Assembly: GCF_003030465.1 (NCBI RefSeq)
Contig: NZ_CP028339.1
Span: 2,604,001-2,668,000 of the forward strand
Direction: 5' to 3'
Length of the DNA: 64,000 nucleotides
Origin: Thauera aromatica K172
Lineage (GTDB): Bacteria > Pseudomonadota > Gammaproteobacteria > Burkholderiales > Rhodocyclaceae
In this document: positions 30,264-39,729 of the stretch, one piece after another
Numbering within the stretch: the first letter of the stretch is position 1
Layout of the letters: each line of letters begins with the position of its first letter
The notes under the pieces: model-generated
Database searches by the model: none
What the model was told of the DNA's origin: nothing
What the model saw: only the letters and a program-made list of their open reading frames with translations
Program-made: the position numbers and the translations under genes

Positions 30264-31852
30264 TCACCACTCGATTTTGTCGATGCTATCGAAGTCGCTC
30301 GCCCCCCCATCACCCGGCGCCTGCCCTCCGCCCTGATCATCATCGTGCGCTGATGGACCGCCATTGCCTCCGTCGACAATCTGCTGGCCTTCGACCTCAT
30401 TGGTCCAGCCACCCGACGCATCACTACCGCCGTCACCGAACTCGACCTCCACCACATCGGTCCAGCTGGCGCTGCTTGACGCCATCGGGCCGCCACCGCC
30501 CGAATCGCCGAAAACAAACAGGTCGTTCCCGGAATCGGACAACGCATCGTCGGCATCGAGCTGTTCATCAGCAACATTAGCGCCGCCCGAACTGCCCGCC
30601 CCCCTGCCGGAGCTGCCAGCACCCGAGTTCTCGCTGTTTTCGGCGTTGTTGTTGTCGCCGGAGTTGCCCGGCGCGTTCTGATCGCCGTTGCCGTGGCCGT
30701 TGTTGTCCTTTGAATGATCGGGATCATCGTCCGCATCAGAGTCGGCATCTGCATCGGAGTCGGCGTCCGCATCGGAGTCGGCGTCCGCATCGGAGTCGGC
30801 ATCTGCATCGGAGTCGGCATCTGCATCGGAGTCGGCATCTGCATCAGAGTCGGCGTCCGCATCAGAGTCGGCGTCCGCATCAGAGTCGGCGTCCGCATCA
30901 GAGTCGGCGTCCGCATCAGAGTCGGCGTCCGCATCGGAATCGGCGTCCGCATCAGAGTCCGAATCATCATCACCAGGTTCTATCACCGAAGTCGGGGACG
31001 TAGCGCTGGTCGGGCTGGTCGCCGTCGTCGCGCTGGTCACCGTCGTCGCGCTCGTGGCCGTTGTGGCGCTCGTGGCCGTTGTGGCGCTGGTGGCCGTGGT
31101 GGCGCTCGTCGCCGTCGTGGCACTCGTGGCCGTCGTCGCGCTCGTTGCCGTCGTGGCGCTCGTGGCCGTCGTGGCGCTGGTCGCCGTTGTCGCACTGGTG
31201 GCCGTCGTCGCACTGGTGGCCGTCGTCGCGCTCGTCGCCGTTGTGGCACTCGTTGCGTCGTCGCGCTCGTGGCCGTCGTGGCGCTCGTCGCCGTCGTTAC
31301 AGTCGTCGGCGTAGCATCATCTTCAAAATCTGCCACGGTACCAGTACCGGAATAAGTGCTGGCGTCCGGATCTGAAACCCCCATCGTCGTCACAGCTTCC
31401 TGCTCGGAAGCAGCGGACGTGCCCTCGCGGGATTCTTGAGCCTGCTCGAACTCGAGGGCGGCCTCCAGGAGGGGCTGATCTACAAGAGGCACAGGATCCT
31501 GATTGCCGGAGCTCCCTGTCTCCTGCAAGGGAACCTCGAGATTTTCCATGCGGCGGGAATCCAGGATGGCACTGCCATCATCACGGACCAGGCCTTCGTC
31601 CAGAAGTATCTCTTCCTGGCTGGCGTCGATGCTGCGCACGTCCGTCTGGACATTCTCGTTGCCGGAACCGTCAACGCGCTCAGGCGGCGTCGAACTGTCC
31701 TCGGTGCCCTGCGCAACACGCCCGCTTTCGTCACGGCTGAGAACGGTCAGCTCATCAAAGAGCTGCGCCTCACTCGTCAGCGTTTCCGACGGCTCACTGG
31801 TGGTTGCCGATGCCGTAGGATCCTGCGCCGTTTCAGCCATGATGTTCCCCAT
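30264..31852 (-). CDS. Acidic repeat protein, candidate type I secretion substrate, interrupted by a frameshift
   Basis: Two adjacent open frames (31852 to 31037, and the frame ending at 30264) are one gene split by a missing base in the 17-bp repeat unit 31255-31271. Restored, it encodes about 529 residues: an acidic N-terminal region of about 175 residues, 16 Ser-Ala-Thr-Thr-Ala-Thr units, 12 Asp-Ser-Asp-Ala-Asp-Ala units, a Gly/Asn/Ser linker, and an acidic C-terminus containing [15 protein letters not shown] and ending [10 protein letters not shown]. There is no signal peptide. The GNDLFVFG motif resembles RTX-type C-termini of type I exported proteins (family knowledge), and the exporter genes lie just upstream. 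As sequenced, translation from 31852 would run into an Arg-rich tail and stop at 31037. A start at ATG 31840 has a better ribosome site (GGGGA). Confidence 0.75.
30733..30948. repeat. Twelve 18-bp tandem repeats encoding Asp-Ser-Asp-Ala-Asp-Ala
   Basis: Twelve uninterrupted 18-base units of the type GCATC(A/G)GA(G/A)TCGGC(G/A)TC(C/T) are read on the minus strand as DSDADA, with a degenerate thirteenth at 30949-30960. Variation among units is at synonymous positions, so the peptide is under constraint. No spacers are present, so this is not a CRISPR array. Confidence 0.95.
31021..31307. repeat. Sixteen 18-bp tandem repeats encoding a Ser/Ala/Thr hexapeptide
   Basis: Sixteen head-to-tail units of the type GCCGTCGTCGCGCTCGTG are read on the minus strand as repeated SATTAT. 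Fifteen units are 18 bases; the unit at 31255-31271 is 17 because one C is missing after 31256 (GTTGCGTCG instead of GTTGCCGTCG), which causes the frameshift in the host gene. Confidence 0.95.
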
Positions 31853-32018
31853 CCCGATTTTTTAGCCCTCGCATCCTAGGTGCATGAGCTGCAATAAAAC
31901 AGACATCCAGAGGTTATAGGTCCGGGAAAGCGTACCGACGACGAAATGCAGGCCGACGCGGCCCCCTGTAAGCCATCAGGGCATGGGAGGCCGCAGACGA
32001 GGAGCGGTATGGCGAATC

Positions 32019-34454
32019 TCACGCGGGGAGCAAGCGCTCCTGGAGGAATCCGGCGATCGCCAGCGCCCTCTTGCGGCGAAGCTTGAGGTCGGGTCGTTCG
32101 ATGACGACGCGGACCTCCTTGGCGAACAGCAGGATGCCGATCAGGAGAATCCAGTCCGCCAGATCCTCGCGCTCATCCGGCGTCAGCGGACTGACCGCCT
32201 CGTAACCGGCAATGAACTCATCAAAGCGGGAAAAATCGGCAAACTGAATGTATTTCTCGGCCAGCGAGAACTGGAAGGCGCCATCGATCACATCGGCCAT
32301 GCGCGGGCCATGAAAGGCGTTGTTGAAATCGAAGAAGCGAGCCTCGCCGCCGGAGCCAAGGATGAAATTCTTCGGCGTCACGTCGCCATGGTTGTGCACG
32401 AGTGGGCTCCGGGCGAACCAGCGGGCGCGGTTCTCTCCCGGGAAACAGCGCCTGGCAAGCGGCAGCAATGCCGCCATTGCGGCAGCAATGTCCGGTTCCA
32501 GATCGGTTCTGACACACTGCTGTTCGAAGACCGGCAACCAGATCATGCATGCATCATCGAACGAAAAGGCGGTTCCGGACTCGAGCGGCGCTTTGATCTG
32601 CGTGCGGTGGATTTCAGCGAGGGCAGCGGCAGCCGCGGCCACCGGATAGGGCGGGCGTTGCTCCACGCGCCCGGGAATGCGCTCGAAAAGCAGGGCAGGA
32701 TGCCCGTCGATGACCACCTGACTCGGCGTCCGGGCCGGAATGATGCCTGCAGTAGGAATCCCTCTGACCCTCAGTTCATTCACCAGATGCTCTTCATACG
32801 CCGTATGCTCGGCCACCCGATCACGGGCATAGTTGCCTGACACCTTGAACAGCTTGAGGATGTAATCGGCATCGGCATGGACGCGGAACACGGCGTTCTC
32901 GGTCGATGCCGGCACGCGCTCGACGGACGGCCGCTCGAAACCGTAGTGCTCGGCAAGCGCTGCGGCGATGTCCGCTTCCTCATCGCCGCGATAGACCGGC
33001 CCCTCGCTGGCGCGGTCATACACGCAACGCGCGCCGAACTTGCGCAGGAAGGCGTCGATTTCCCCGTCGTGGCCACGCGAAGGCAGGCGAACGTAGGCAT
33101 CGACGAGGTGGGGAATGAAATCCACATCGGGAAAACGCTGTGCCCAGTCGCCCTCGGGCTCGGCCAGCGGAATGCGGGCGACATGGTAGACGGCGCAATG
33201 GTTGGAGGATTTTTCCAGATGAAGGCGCCAGTGGGCAGGTAAATCACCTTCCCGCGCCGGATTGATATCGACCAGGATATCGATATCCGAGCCAAGCTTG
33301 GCCAGACGACCGTGGATGAAGGGCACGTGATAACGCCCCATGTCGCCACGCAACGCCGAGCCCATCAGATGAATCCGGTCGACGGCGGCGTAGGCTGCGA
33401 CCTCGCGTCGCAGGGTGGCATCGACCTTCTGCCGCAGGGCATCCTGGACCGCCTTCGGGAAGGTGTTTTTACCCGGCTTGACGAAACCGAGCCCGATTCC
33501 ATTGATCAGGTTGGCCCAGGCACGGTAAAGCGGCTCCGCCACCGTTGGCCCCGATTCGGCACCTGCCCGGTAGGGGAAGATCACCTGCCGGTTCGGCGGT
33601 GAATACAGCCAGGCCTCCGGGTCGGTATCCACATTCGTCACCTTGCCGGCCTTCACGGCGAAGTAGAAATCGAGTACCTGGCACTTAAGCTCGTTGAGTT
33701 CTTCCACATCGATACCGGTGCCGAGCGCCGAGAGGTGGTCGGCCAGCCGGAGCACGCTGTTGCGGCCGCGCAACTGGCGATAGTCGAGGGCGCTGCGCCG
33801 GCTGTCAGGCCTGGCAACCACCAGTAGATGTTCCCCGCGGTAGCGCTTCTCACTGCCTTCTCCGTCCTCGGCGGAAAAGCCGATGTAGTTGAAGATGTCG
33901 CGCACTTTCGGCATGTGATAGCGGGCGACACAGATCGACAGTACTTCTCCCGGGACATTGCCGGCGGCCAGCACGAAATCTACCTCATTGGCCTCCAGCA
34001 GGCTCCGGATCTCCTCATGGGTCGAAGCGTACGGGCCGTCGATGTCGAGCGTGGCGAACAAGCGGGCGATCCGGCGAAAGTCCTCCGGGTCGATCAGCAG
34101 CTTGTAGTTGCGGTAATGGAAGTGATAGCCATCGCCGCACTCCTCCAGAGAGAAGCGTTGCGGGTGGTATTTGACCTCGTGGCGCAGGCGCGACTCGGTC
34201 CAGATCCGGACATCCTCCTGGTTGGCATTGGGCAGGCGGCCGTCCTGGTACTGCTTTTCCTCGATGATGGCGAGCAACTCAGCCGACTGCCTGCCGAAGG
34301 CGCCCACGATGTCTTCGAACTCGCCCCGGCTGAGTTCGATGCGAAGGTCACGGTAATGGATGTGGATGTTCTCTTCCATATCCAGGAAGAAGTTGCGATG
34401 CCTCGGCTTGCCGAGGGCATCCGCACGATAAAGGATTTTCTTGATCACACCCAT
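32019..34454 (-). CDS. Nucleotidyltransferase and APH-type phosphotransferase fusion
   Basis: This is an 811-residue multidomain protein. Residues 1-135 hold two similar segments (ENIHIHYRDLRIELS at about 28-42 and YHFHYRNYKLLID at about 110-122), suggesting an internal duplication. Residues about 355-400 carry a polymerase-beta-type nucleotidyltransferase motif, GSALRG then GSDIDILVD. Residues about 505-780 form an aminoglycoside-phosphotransferase/choline-kinase fold with HNHGDVTPKNFIL (catalytic Asp about 691) and metal motif FFDFNNAF. There is no membrane segment. ATG 34454 is well placed, 15 bases after the HlyD-type gene, and the acidic repeat gene follows after 166 bases. The natural substrate is unknown; the combination suggests attachment of a phosphorylated or nucleotidylated group to a metabolite or protein. 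Confidence 0.82.
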   Translation of the reverse strand: MGVIKKILYRADALGKPRHRNFFLDMEENIHIHYRDLRIELSRGEFEDIVGAFGRQSAELLAIIEEKQYQDGRLPNANQEDVRIWTESRLRHEVKYHPQRFSLEECGDGYHFHYRNYKLLIDPEDFRRIARLFATLDIDGPYASTHEEIRSLLEANEVDFVLAAGNVPGEVLSICVARYHMPKVRDIFNYIGFSAEDGEGSEKRYRGEHLLVVARPDSRRSALDYRQLRGRNSVLRLADHLSALGTGIDVEELNELKCQVLDFYFAVKAGKVTNVDTDPEAWLYSPPNRQVIFPYRAGAESGPTVAEPLYRAWANLINGIGLGFVKPGKNTFPKAVQDALRQKVDATLRREVAAYAAVDRIHLMGSALRGDMGRYHVPFIHGRLAKLGSDIDILVDINPAREGDLPAHWRLHLEKSSNHCAVYHVARIPLAEPEGDWAQRFPDVDFIPHLVDAYVRLPSRGHDGEIDAFLRKFGARCVYDRASEGPVYRGDEEADIAAALAEHYGFERPSVERVPASTENAVFRVHADADYILKLFKVSGNYARDRVAEHTAYEEHLVNELRVRGIPTAGIIPARTPSQVVIDGHPALLFERIPGRVEQRPPYPVAAAAAALAEIHRTQIKAPLESGTAFSFDDACMIWLPVFEQQCVRTDLEPDIAAAMAALLPLARRCFPGENRARWFARSPLVHNHGDVTPKNFILGSGGEARFFDFNNAFHGPRMADVIDGAFQFSLAEKYIQFADFSRFDEFIAGYEAVSPLTPDEREDLADWILLIGILLFAKEVRVVIERPDLKLRRKRALAIAGFLQERLLPA

Positions 34455-34469
34455 GGGGCAACGGCCTCC

Positions 34470-35855
34470 TCAGCGCTCCTGGAAGGAACGCGACACGACA
34501 TCGATGATTGGTTTGGTGAGATAGGTGAGCAGCGTCTTCTCACCTGTCACGATGTCCGCCTCCAGGCTCATGCCCGCCTGCAGTAGGTAGCGCCCCGGCG
34601 TATCGCCGACACTGGGGCGATCGAGAGTGACCCAGGCCCGATAGTAATGGGTTCTGCCGTCCTCGCTGGCGACGCTCGATGCCGAGATCCGCTTCAATTC
34701 ACCGGTCGCGTAGCCGAAGCGGGTGTAGTCATAGCTGGTGATCCGCAGGTTCACACGCTGACCGGTACGAACATGGCCGACATCCTTCGGTGCGATGCGG
34801 ATCTCGGCCTCGAGCGGGGCCTGGTCGGGCACCAGCTGCATCAGGAGCGCGCCCGGCTGAATGACCTGGCCGACAGTCTGCACTTTCAGATCCTGGATAT
34901 AGCCGCTATGCGGCGCCCGGATGACGAGCCGGTCGACGCGGGCCTGCAGGCGCTGCAGGGTTTCCTCGACCTCGGCCATTTCGGCACGGACGCTGCCCAG
35001 TTCGTTCAGCGCATCGCGGCGGAGCTGATTTTCGGTATCGGCACGGCGCGTCCGGACTTCGGCCAGCTCCTGCTGATTGACGTCGATTTCCTCCCGCAAG
35101 CGCGCAACTTCGCCGTCCGCGGTGACCTTGGCGCGGCGCGTCTCAAGCAGGACGGTACGATTGACGAGCCGGCGGGCCGCCAACTCCTCGCGCATCCGCA
35201 ACAGATCTGCACTCAGCGCCTGCTGCTCCCGGGCCGCGCTCAGTGCTTTTTCCTGCTGCACCAGGCGTTGCATGCGCTGATTGATCTGGTGATCGAGAAT
35301 GGACAGCGTGGACTTCCGGGTTTCTATCTGCTGCCGGTACAGCTCCTGCTGACCTGTCAGCAGATCGGCATGATTGCCGGCAAGCGGTGCCAGATCGGGC
35401 GGGCGGTCTTCGGCGAAGGCACTGATCCGCTCGGCGCGCAACGTGAGCGCCACCAGGCGAGCTTCCATCTGCCGCAGATCGGCCGTTGCCTGACTGCCGT
35501 CGATGCGCAGCAACACCTGACCCTCCTCGACCAGCATGCGCTCCTCGACCGGTATTTCGGCAATAACACCACCATCCAGGTGCTGCACCACCTTGATCTT
35601 TCCGACCGGAACGATCTCGCCCGGCGCACGCGCCACCTCCTTGACGTTCGTCAGTCCGGCCCAGAAGAAGAAAGCGACGACAGTGATGGCGATGATGCCG
35701 AGCATCGGGCGCACGTAAGCCGGCAACAGCTCTTCCTCGATCTGCACCGTTTCCGACAACAGGCTGCGCTCACGGCTGCCGAGCAGATTGCGCCCCTCGC
35801 TCCCCGCAGCGCGGCCGGTTTCGTTATCCTTTTTCTGCCAGCCCTTCAGAATCAT
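34470..35855 (-). CDS. HlyD-family type I secretion membrane-fusion protein
   Basis: This is the periplasmic adaptor of about 461 residues linking the inner-membrane ABC exporter to the TolC-type channel. A cytoplasmic N-tail is followed by one membrane helix (about 49-69, MLGIIAITVVAFFFWAGL), a lipoyl-like half (GKIKVVQHLDGGVIAEI), a long coiled-coil hairpin (about 130-300), then the second lipoyl half and the HlyD C-terminal strand region (RIAPKDVGHVRTGQRVNLRITSYDYTRFGYATGELKRIS). ATG 35855 overlaps the stop of the ABC gene (ATGA). The length fits the HlyD/LapC group. Confidence 0.92.
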   Translation of the reverse strand: MILKGWQKKDNETGRAAGSEGRNLLGSRERSLLSETVQIEEELLPAYVRPMLGIIAITVVAFFFWAGLTNVKEVARAPGEIVPVGKIKVVQHLDGGVIAEIPVEERMLVEEGQVLLRIDGSQATADLRQMEARLVALTLRAERISAFAEDRPPDLAPLAGNHADLLTGQQELYRQQIETRKSTLSILDHQINQRMQRLVQQEKALSAAREQQALSADLLRMREELAARRLVNRTVLLETRRAKVTADGEVARLREEIDVNQQELAEVRTRRADTENQLRRDALNELGSVRAEMAEVEETLQRLQARVDRLVIRAPHSGYIQDLKVQTVGQVIQPGALLMQLVPDQAPLEAEIRIAPKDVGHVRTGQRVNLRITSYDYTRFGYATGELKRISASSVASEDGRTHYYRAWVTLDRPSVGDTPGRYLLQAGMSLEADIVTGEKTLLTYLTKPIIDVVSRSFQER

Positions 35856-38800
35856 TTGCGTATCCCCAGCGCGAGCCTGTCCTTGATGCGATCGAACGGC
35901 CCGATGGCGCCAAGCGCACCGTTCTCCATATAAATGACCGTGTCTGCCAGGCGCATGTGGCTCGGGCGGTGAGAGACCATGAGCAGCGTGCAGCGCCCGC
36001 GGAGCCATTCGATGCAGTGCAGCAAGGCCTCCTCGCCGGCGGTATCGAGGCCATTGCCCGGCTCATCGAGCATGACCACCGAAGCCGGCTTCAGCACCGT
36101 TCGCGCCAGCGCCAGGCGCTGCCGGAAACCGTTCGGCAGCTGTTCGGAGCGGCTGTTGGAGATGCGCGTCTCGATCCCCTCCGGCAAGGCTTCGACATCC
36201 TCGGTGAGGCCGGCCATTCCCAGCGCCCAGCGGATTTCCGCGTCGGTCGCCGCCGGGTGCGCCAGGCGCAGGTTCTGCGCCACCGTCCCGTAGAACAGGT
36301 CGCAGTTTTGCGGCATGTAGCTCAGGCGGGAGCGCAGGTCGTTGACCGGCAACTGGCGGATATCGAGATTGTCGAGGCGGATGGAGCCCGCCTGCGGAGT
36401 GAAGCTCCGCGCAACGAGCTTGAGCAGAGTCGACTTTCCGGAACCGTTCGAGCCGGTGATCACCACTACCGCTTTCGGTGCGATGGTGAAACTGACGCCC
36501 AGCAGCGCCGGATCGGCATCGCTGGCATAGCGGAAGGAAACGCGCGAAAAGGCAAGCGCCCCCTCGAACGGCGGCCGGATGGTCTGCCGCACGCCGCCGT
36601 CGCGCTCCCCCGGCAGACGCATCAGGCGCTCGATCTGAGTCGCGCTGCGACGGATCTGCGCCAGCGACGTCGCAGCAAGGAAGAAATTCTGGATCGGCCC
36701 GGTGATACGCCAGACGAGCATCATGGTGGCGATCATGACGCCGCCGGTGATGCTGCCGTTGATGGTGCCGACCGCCGAAACCGACAGCGCTGCCAGGCCG
36801 GTGATCATGTTCAGCATCTGCGCGCCCCCGCTGATGCGGGCCTGCACCTGGTGGCTGCGAAAGCTGGCCATCGCAGCCTTCGCACTAAGCTCGCGGTAGC
36901 GTTCGATCCAGACGTCACGAGCCCCTGCTCCGCGGATGACGCGCATCTGGGCAATCGTTTCATTGAGGAATTCCCAGCGAGCCGTGGTTGCCTGCGTTGC
37001 CCGCGTGGAACTGCGCTCGCTCAGATGCTGCGTTCCCAGCGCCAGTAGCAGATAGGCCAGCGCAGCACCGATGATCACCCCCAGCACCCAGGGGTTGAGC
37101 AGGGCCAGCACGGCGATGATGATCAGATTGGCCGGAAAATCGAAGGCGATGGTGGTCAGCGGGCCAACGAAGAAATCGCGCAGACTCTCGAAATTGCGCA
37201 GGCGGCTAACCTGACGGTTTACCGAAGCGCTCTCCGTTGACGAAGACGGCAAGGCAACGATGCGCTGGAACAGTGACGTGCCCAGAATGTACTCGGTACG
37301 CCCGCCGACATGGGCGATAACCCGGCTTTTCAGGCGGCGCAGCAGGAAATCGAGCGTCAGCGCGATGGCCACGCCCCCGAGCAGATAGGCCAGCATGACC
37401 ACGTCGCCAGTGGGCAGGACGTGGTCGTACATCGATTTGACGAAGAGCGGCGCAGCCAGCGCCAGCAGCGTGCTGAAGACCGTCAGGATGAACGCGAGCG
37501 CGATGTGCCGGCGAAAGCGGTACGCCAGTCCCAGGAACCAGGAGCCATCCCGGCGTACACGGTCGGGATGTTCGGCCGGGCGGAACACATAGGCTTCTCC
37601 CCGCTCACTGCCGGCCTCGATCACTTCCTCACACCCGCCGCCACCGTCGAAGCAACGCAGGCGACCGTCGTCCAGTCGTTCGAGAACGACCTTGGCCGAC
37701 CCGTCGGGGGGAATGAACAGGCAGGGATAGAGCCGGTGATCGAGCGTGGCGAGGCTGGAGGAGAAATGCCGCGGCAGGAGGTCAAGGTTGGCCATCGCGC
37801 TGCACAACCCCGAGAGATCGAGGGACGACAGCATATGCGGCATTGCTTCAGCCAACTCGCGGCCGCTTCCCTGCCAGCCGATGGCCCGGAGCAAGGGAAG
37901 CAGGCAAACGGAAAGGTCGGACTCGTTCCGGTAATGCTGGCGCACGATCACTTCCAGCTGGTCAACGTGCACCGGCCGTTCGATGGTGGCGGAATGCGCC
38001 CCCGGAACGGCCGGTTCGCCGCTGCTACCCGTGCCGGCCTCGGCCAGCCGGCCAGCGCTCAGGGTCAGCACGCGGTCTGCCAGCGAGATCAGCGATGGAC
38101 GGTGCGTGACCAGGATCAGCGTGCAGTCCCCCTTGCGCCTGGCGAGGTAATCACGCAGCAACTGGTCGGCGGCCATGTCGAGCGAAATGTTGGCCTCGTC
38201 GAAAAGGATCACGCTCGGCTGGTGGACGAGGACGCGGACGATCGAAATGAGCTGCCGCACACCGGCAGGCAGCGTCTCGGCATTGGCTTCGCCGAGTCGC
38301 GTCTCGTAGCCCAGCTTCATGCCGGAAACGACGCGGTCGAGCCCCATTTCCCGGGCGATGCCGAGGGCCACTTCGTTCAGGCCGGGATCGAACATCGTCA
38401 TGTTCTCGAGAATGCTGCCGGTGACCAGGGTGCCGGTCTGCGACAGCAGCGCGACCTGGCGCTGAACGCTGTCGGCGTTGAACTCATCGAGCCGGCGCCC
38501 ATCGATGCGCACCTCGCCCGCCTCCGGGATCTCCAGTCCGTTGATCAGGGCCAGCAGGCTGCTCTTGCCCGAACCGCTCTCGCCGCGGATGGCCAAGCAC
38601 TCGCCGGCGCGCACGTGCAACGACAGATCGCCGAACAGGGTCTTGCCCCCCTCGCGCCCGAGATGCACACCGTCAAGCTCGATCGTTTCCCGGACCGGCG
38701 GCAGATCCGGCCGGTCGTGGTCGTCGGTGCAGGGCATTTCGGCCACCTCCCGCAGGCGCGCCTGCGCAGCCGAAAAGGCCTGGTAGCGAAGCCACACGGT

Positions 38801-39727
38801 GAGGCTGCGGCGCAGGGGCTGCAGCGAGCGCACCGAGAGCAGCATGCAGGCGGCCAGCCCGCCCGGCGTCATCTCACCGGCAAGCACCGCCAGGGCGGCG
38901 GCAAAGACGACGCAGACAATCATGATCTGCGAGAACAGCATCCCGATCGCAACCGCCATCGAACTGCCGAAGGTCAGTGTCTCGCTCATTTCGGCGTTGC
39001 TCGCCTGCAGGCGCTCGTAGCGGCGCAGCATCTGCGCCTCCATCATCAACGTCTTCACCGAATGAATGCCGGACAGCACTTCGATCAGGAAATTGATCCG
39101 CCGATCGTCCATGACGTGCCGGCGCTCGACCTGGTGCCTGAGCCAGTTGCCGAAGCGGACGATCACAAGCATGAAGGCGAGCAGCAGGACGATGGGAACG
39201 ATCACCACCCAACCGCCGATAACGTGGATGACAGCAAGGAAAAGGAAGACGAAGGGCAGGTCGAACAGCACCAGCAACGCCTGACCGGAATAGAAGTCGG
39301 CCACCCTGCTTGCCGAAGCGACGCGCTCCGCATGCACACCGGGCTCCTCGCGCTGCAGGCAGCGCAGCGGTACGCGCATCAGCCGGCTGAGAGCATTGAC
39401 GCTGGCCACATGCTCGAAACGGGCCCCCAGCCAGCCGGTCACCAGGCTATTGACGGCGCGCAGCAGTTCTTCCAGGACGAGGCAGGCGAGGATTCCGATC
39501 ACAAGCAGGACCAGCGTCTCAATGGACTGGTTGGCCACCACCCGGTCCATGATCTGCAGGATGGCCATCGGCAACGCCAGGCCGAGGACATTGTGCAGGA
39601 AGGCAGCCAGCGCCAGCCCGGGCAGGACATTGCGCAGGTCGGGAGAGCGGAATACGTCGCGCAGGGGAGCGAAGACTTTCTGGGTACTGTCTTCGTCGGA
39701 AAATGTAGTCTTGAGGAAACGCGACAT
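35852..39727 (-). CDS. Tandem-fused type I secretion ABC transporter
   Basis: This is a 1291-residue protein with two complete exporter halves in one chain. Half one: membrane domain about 35-320, NBD with Walker A GESGSGKSS (about 382-390), a degenerate signature LPAGVRQ and Walker B VILFDEA. Residues about 585-715 form a segment resembling a C39-like accessory domain without a catalytic Cys-His pair. Half two: membrane domain about 735-1025, NBD with GSNGSGKST (about 1092-1100), signature LPNGFRQ and VVMLDEP. Type I exporters are normally half-transporters, so the fusion is unusual. I use ATG 39727; a GTG at 39733 overlapping the luxR-type stop is also possible. It is followed by hlyD with an ATGA overlap. 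Confidence 0.9.
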   Translation of the reverse strand: MSRFLKTTFSDEDSTQKVFAPLRDVFRSPDLRNVLPGLALAAFLHNVLGLALPMAILQIMDRVVANQSIETLVLLVIGILACLVLEELLRAVNSLVTGWLGARFEHVASVNALSRLMRVPLRCLQREEPGVHAERVASASRVADFYSGQALLVLFDLPFVFLFLAVIHVIGGWVVIVPIVLLLAFMLVIVRFGNWLRHQVERRHVMDDRRINFLIEVLSGIHSVKTLMMEAQMLRRYERLQASNAEMSETLTFGSSMAVAIGMLFSQIMIVCVVFAAALAVLAGEMTPGGLAACMLLSVRSLQPLRRSLTVWLRYQAFSAAQARLREVAEMPCTDDHDRPDLPPVRETIELDGVHLGREGGKTLFGDLSLHVRAGECLAIRGESGSGKSSLLALINGLEIPEAGEVRIDGRRLDEFNADSVQRQVALLSQTGTLVTGSILENMTMFDPGLNEVALGIAREMGLDRVVSGMKLGYETRLGEANAETLPAGVRQLISIVRVLVHQPSVILFDEANISLDMAADQLLRDYLARRKGDCTLILVTHRPSLISLADRVLTLSAGRLAEAGTGSSGEPAVPGAHSATIERPVHVDQLEVIVRQHYRNESDLSVCLLPLLRAIGWQGSGRELAEAMPHMLSSLDLSGLCSAMANLDLLPRHFSSSLATLDHRLYPCLFIPPDGSAKVVLERLDDGRLRCFDGGGGCEEVIEAGSERGEAYVFRPAEHPDRVRRDGSWFLGLAYRFRRHIALAFILTVFSTLLALAAPLFVKSMYDHVLPTGDVVMLAYLLGGVAIALTLDFLLRRLKSRVIAHVGGRTEYILGTSLFQRIVALPSSSTESASVNRQVSRLRNFESLRDFFVGPLTTIAFDFPANLIIIAVLALLNPWVLGVIIGAALAYLLLALGTQHLSERSSTRATQATTARWEFLNETIAQMRVIRGAGARDVWIERYRELSAKAAMASFRSHQVQARISGGAQMLNMITGLAALSVSAVGTINGSITGGVMIATMMLVWRITGPIQNFFLAATSLAQIRRSATQIERLMRLPGERDGGVRQTIRPPFEGALAFSRVSFRYASDADPALLGVSFTIAPKAVVVITGSNGSGKSTLLKLVARSFTPQAGSIRLDNLDIRQLPVNDLRSRLSYMPQNCDLFYGTVAQNLRLAHPAATDAEIRWALGMAGLTEDVEALPEGIETRISNSRSEQLPNGFRQRLALARTVLKPASVVMLDEPGNGLDTAGEEALLHCIEWLRGRCTLLMVSHRPSHMRLADTVIYMENGALGAIGPFDRIKDRLALGIRK

Positions 39728-39729
39728 GC

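Noticed and set aside
30733-31307. Regular short repeats that resemble a CRISPR array at first sight
   Set aside because: The units are contiguous without spacers, vary at synonymous positions and encode hexapeptides in frame.
31054-31314. Plus-strand open frames encoding Ala/Val/Leu-rich hydrophobic repeats
   Set aside because: They are the antisense of the Ser/Ala/Thr repeats, with no ribosome site; the hydrophobicity is a by-product of the repeat.
37588-37981. A C39 peptidase domain in the ABC exporter that would make it a bacteriocin-type protease-exporter
   Set aside because: The segment lacks a placed catalytic Cys-His pair at its N-terminus and lies between the two halves, so it fits an inactive accessory domain better.
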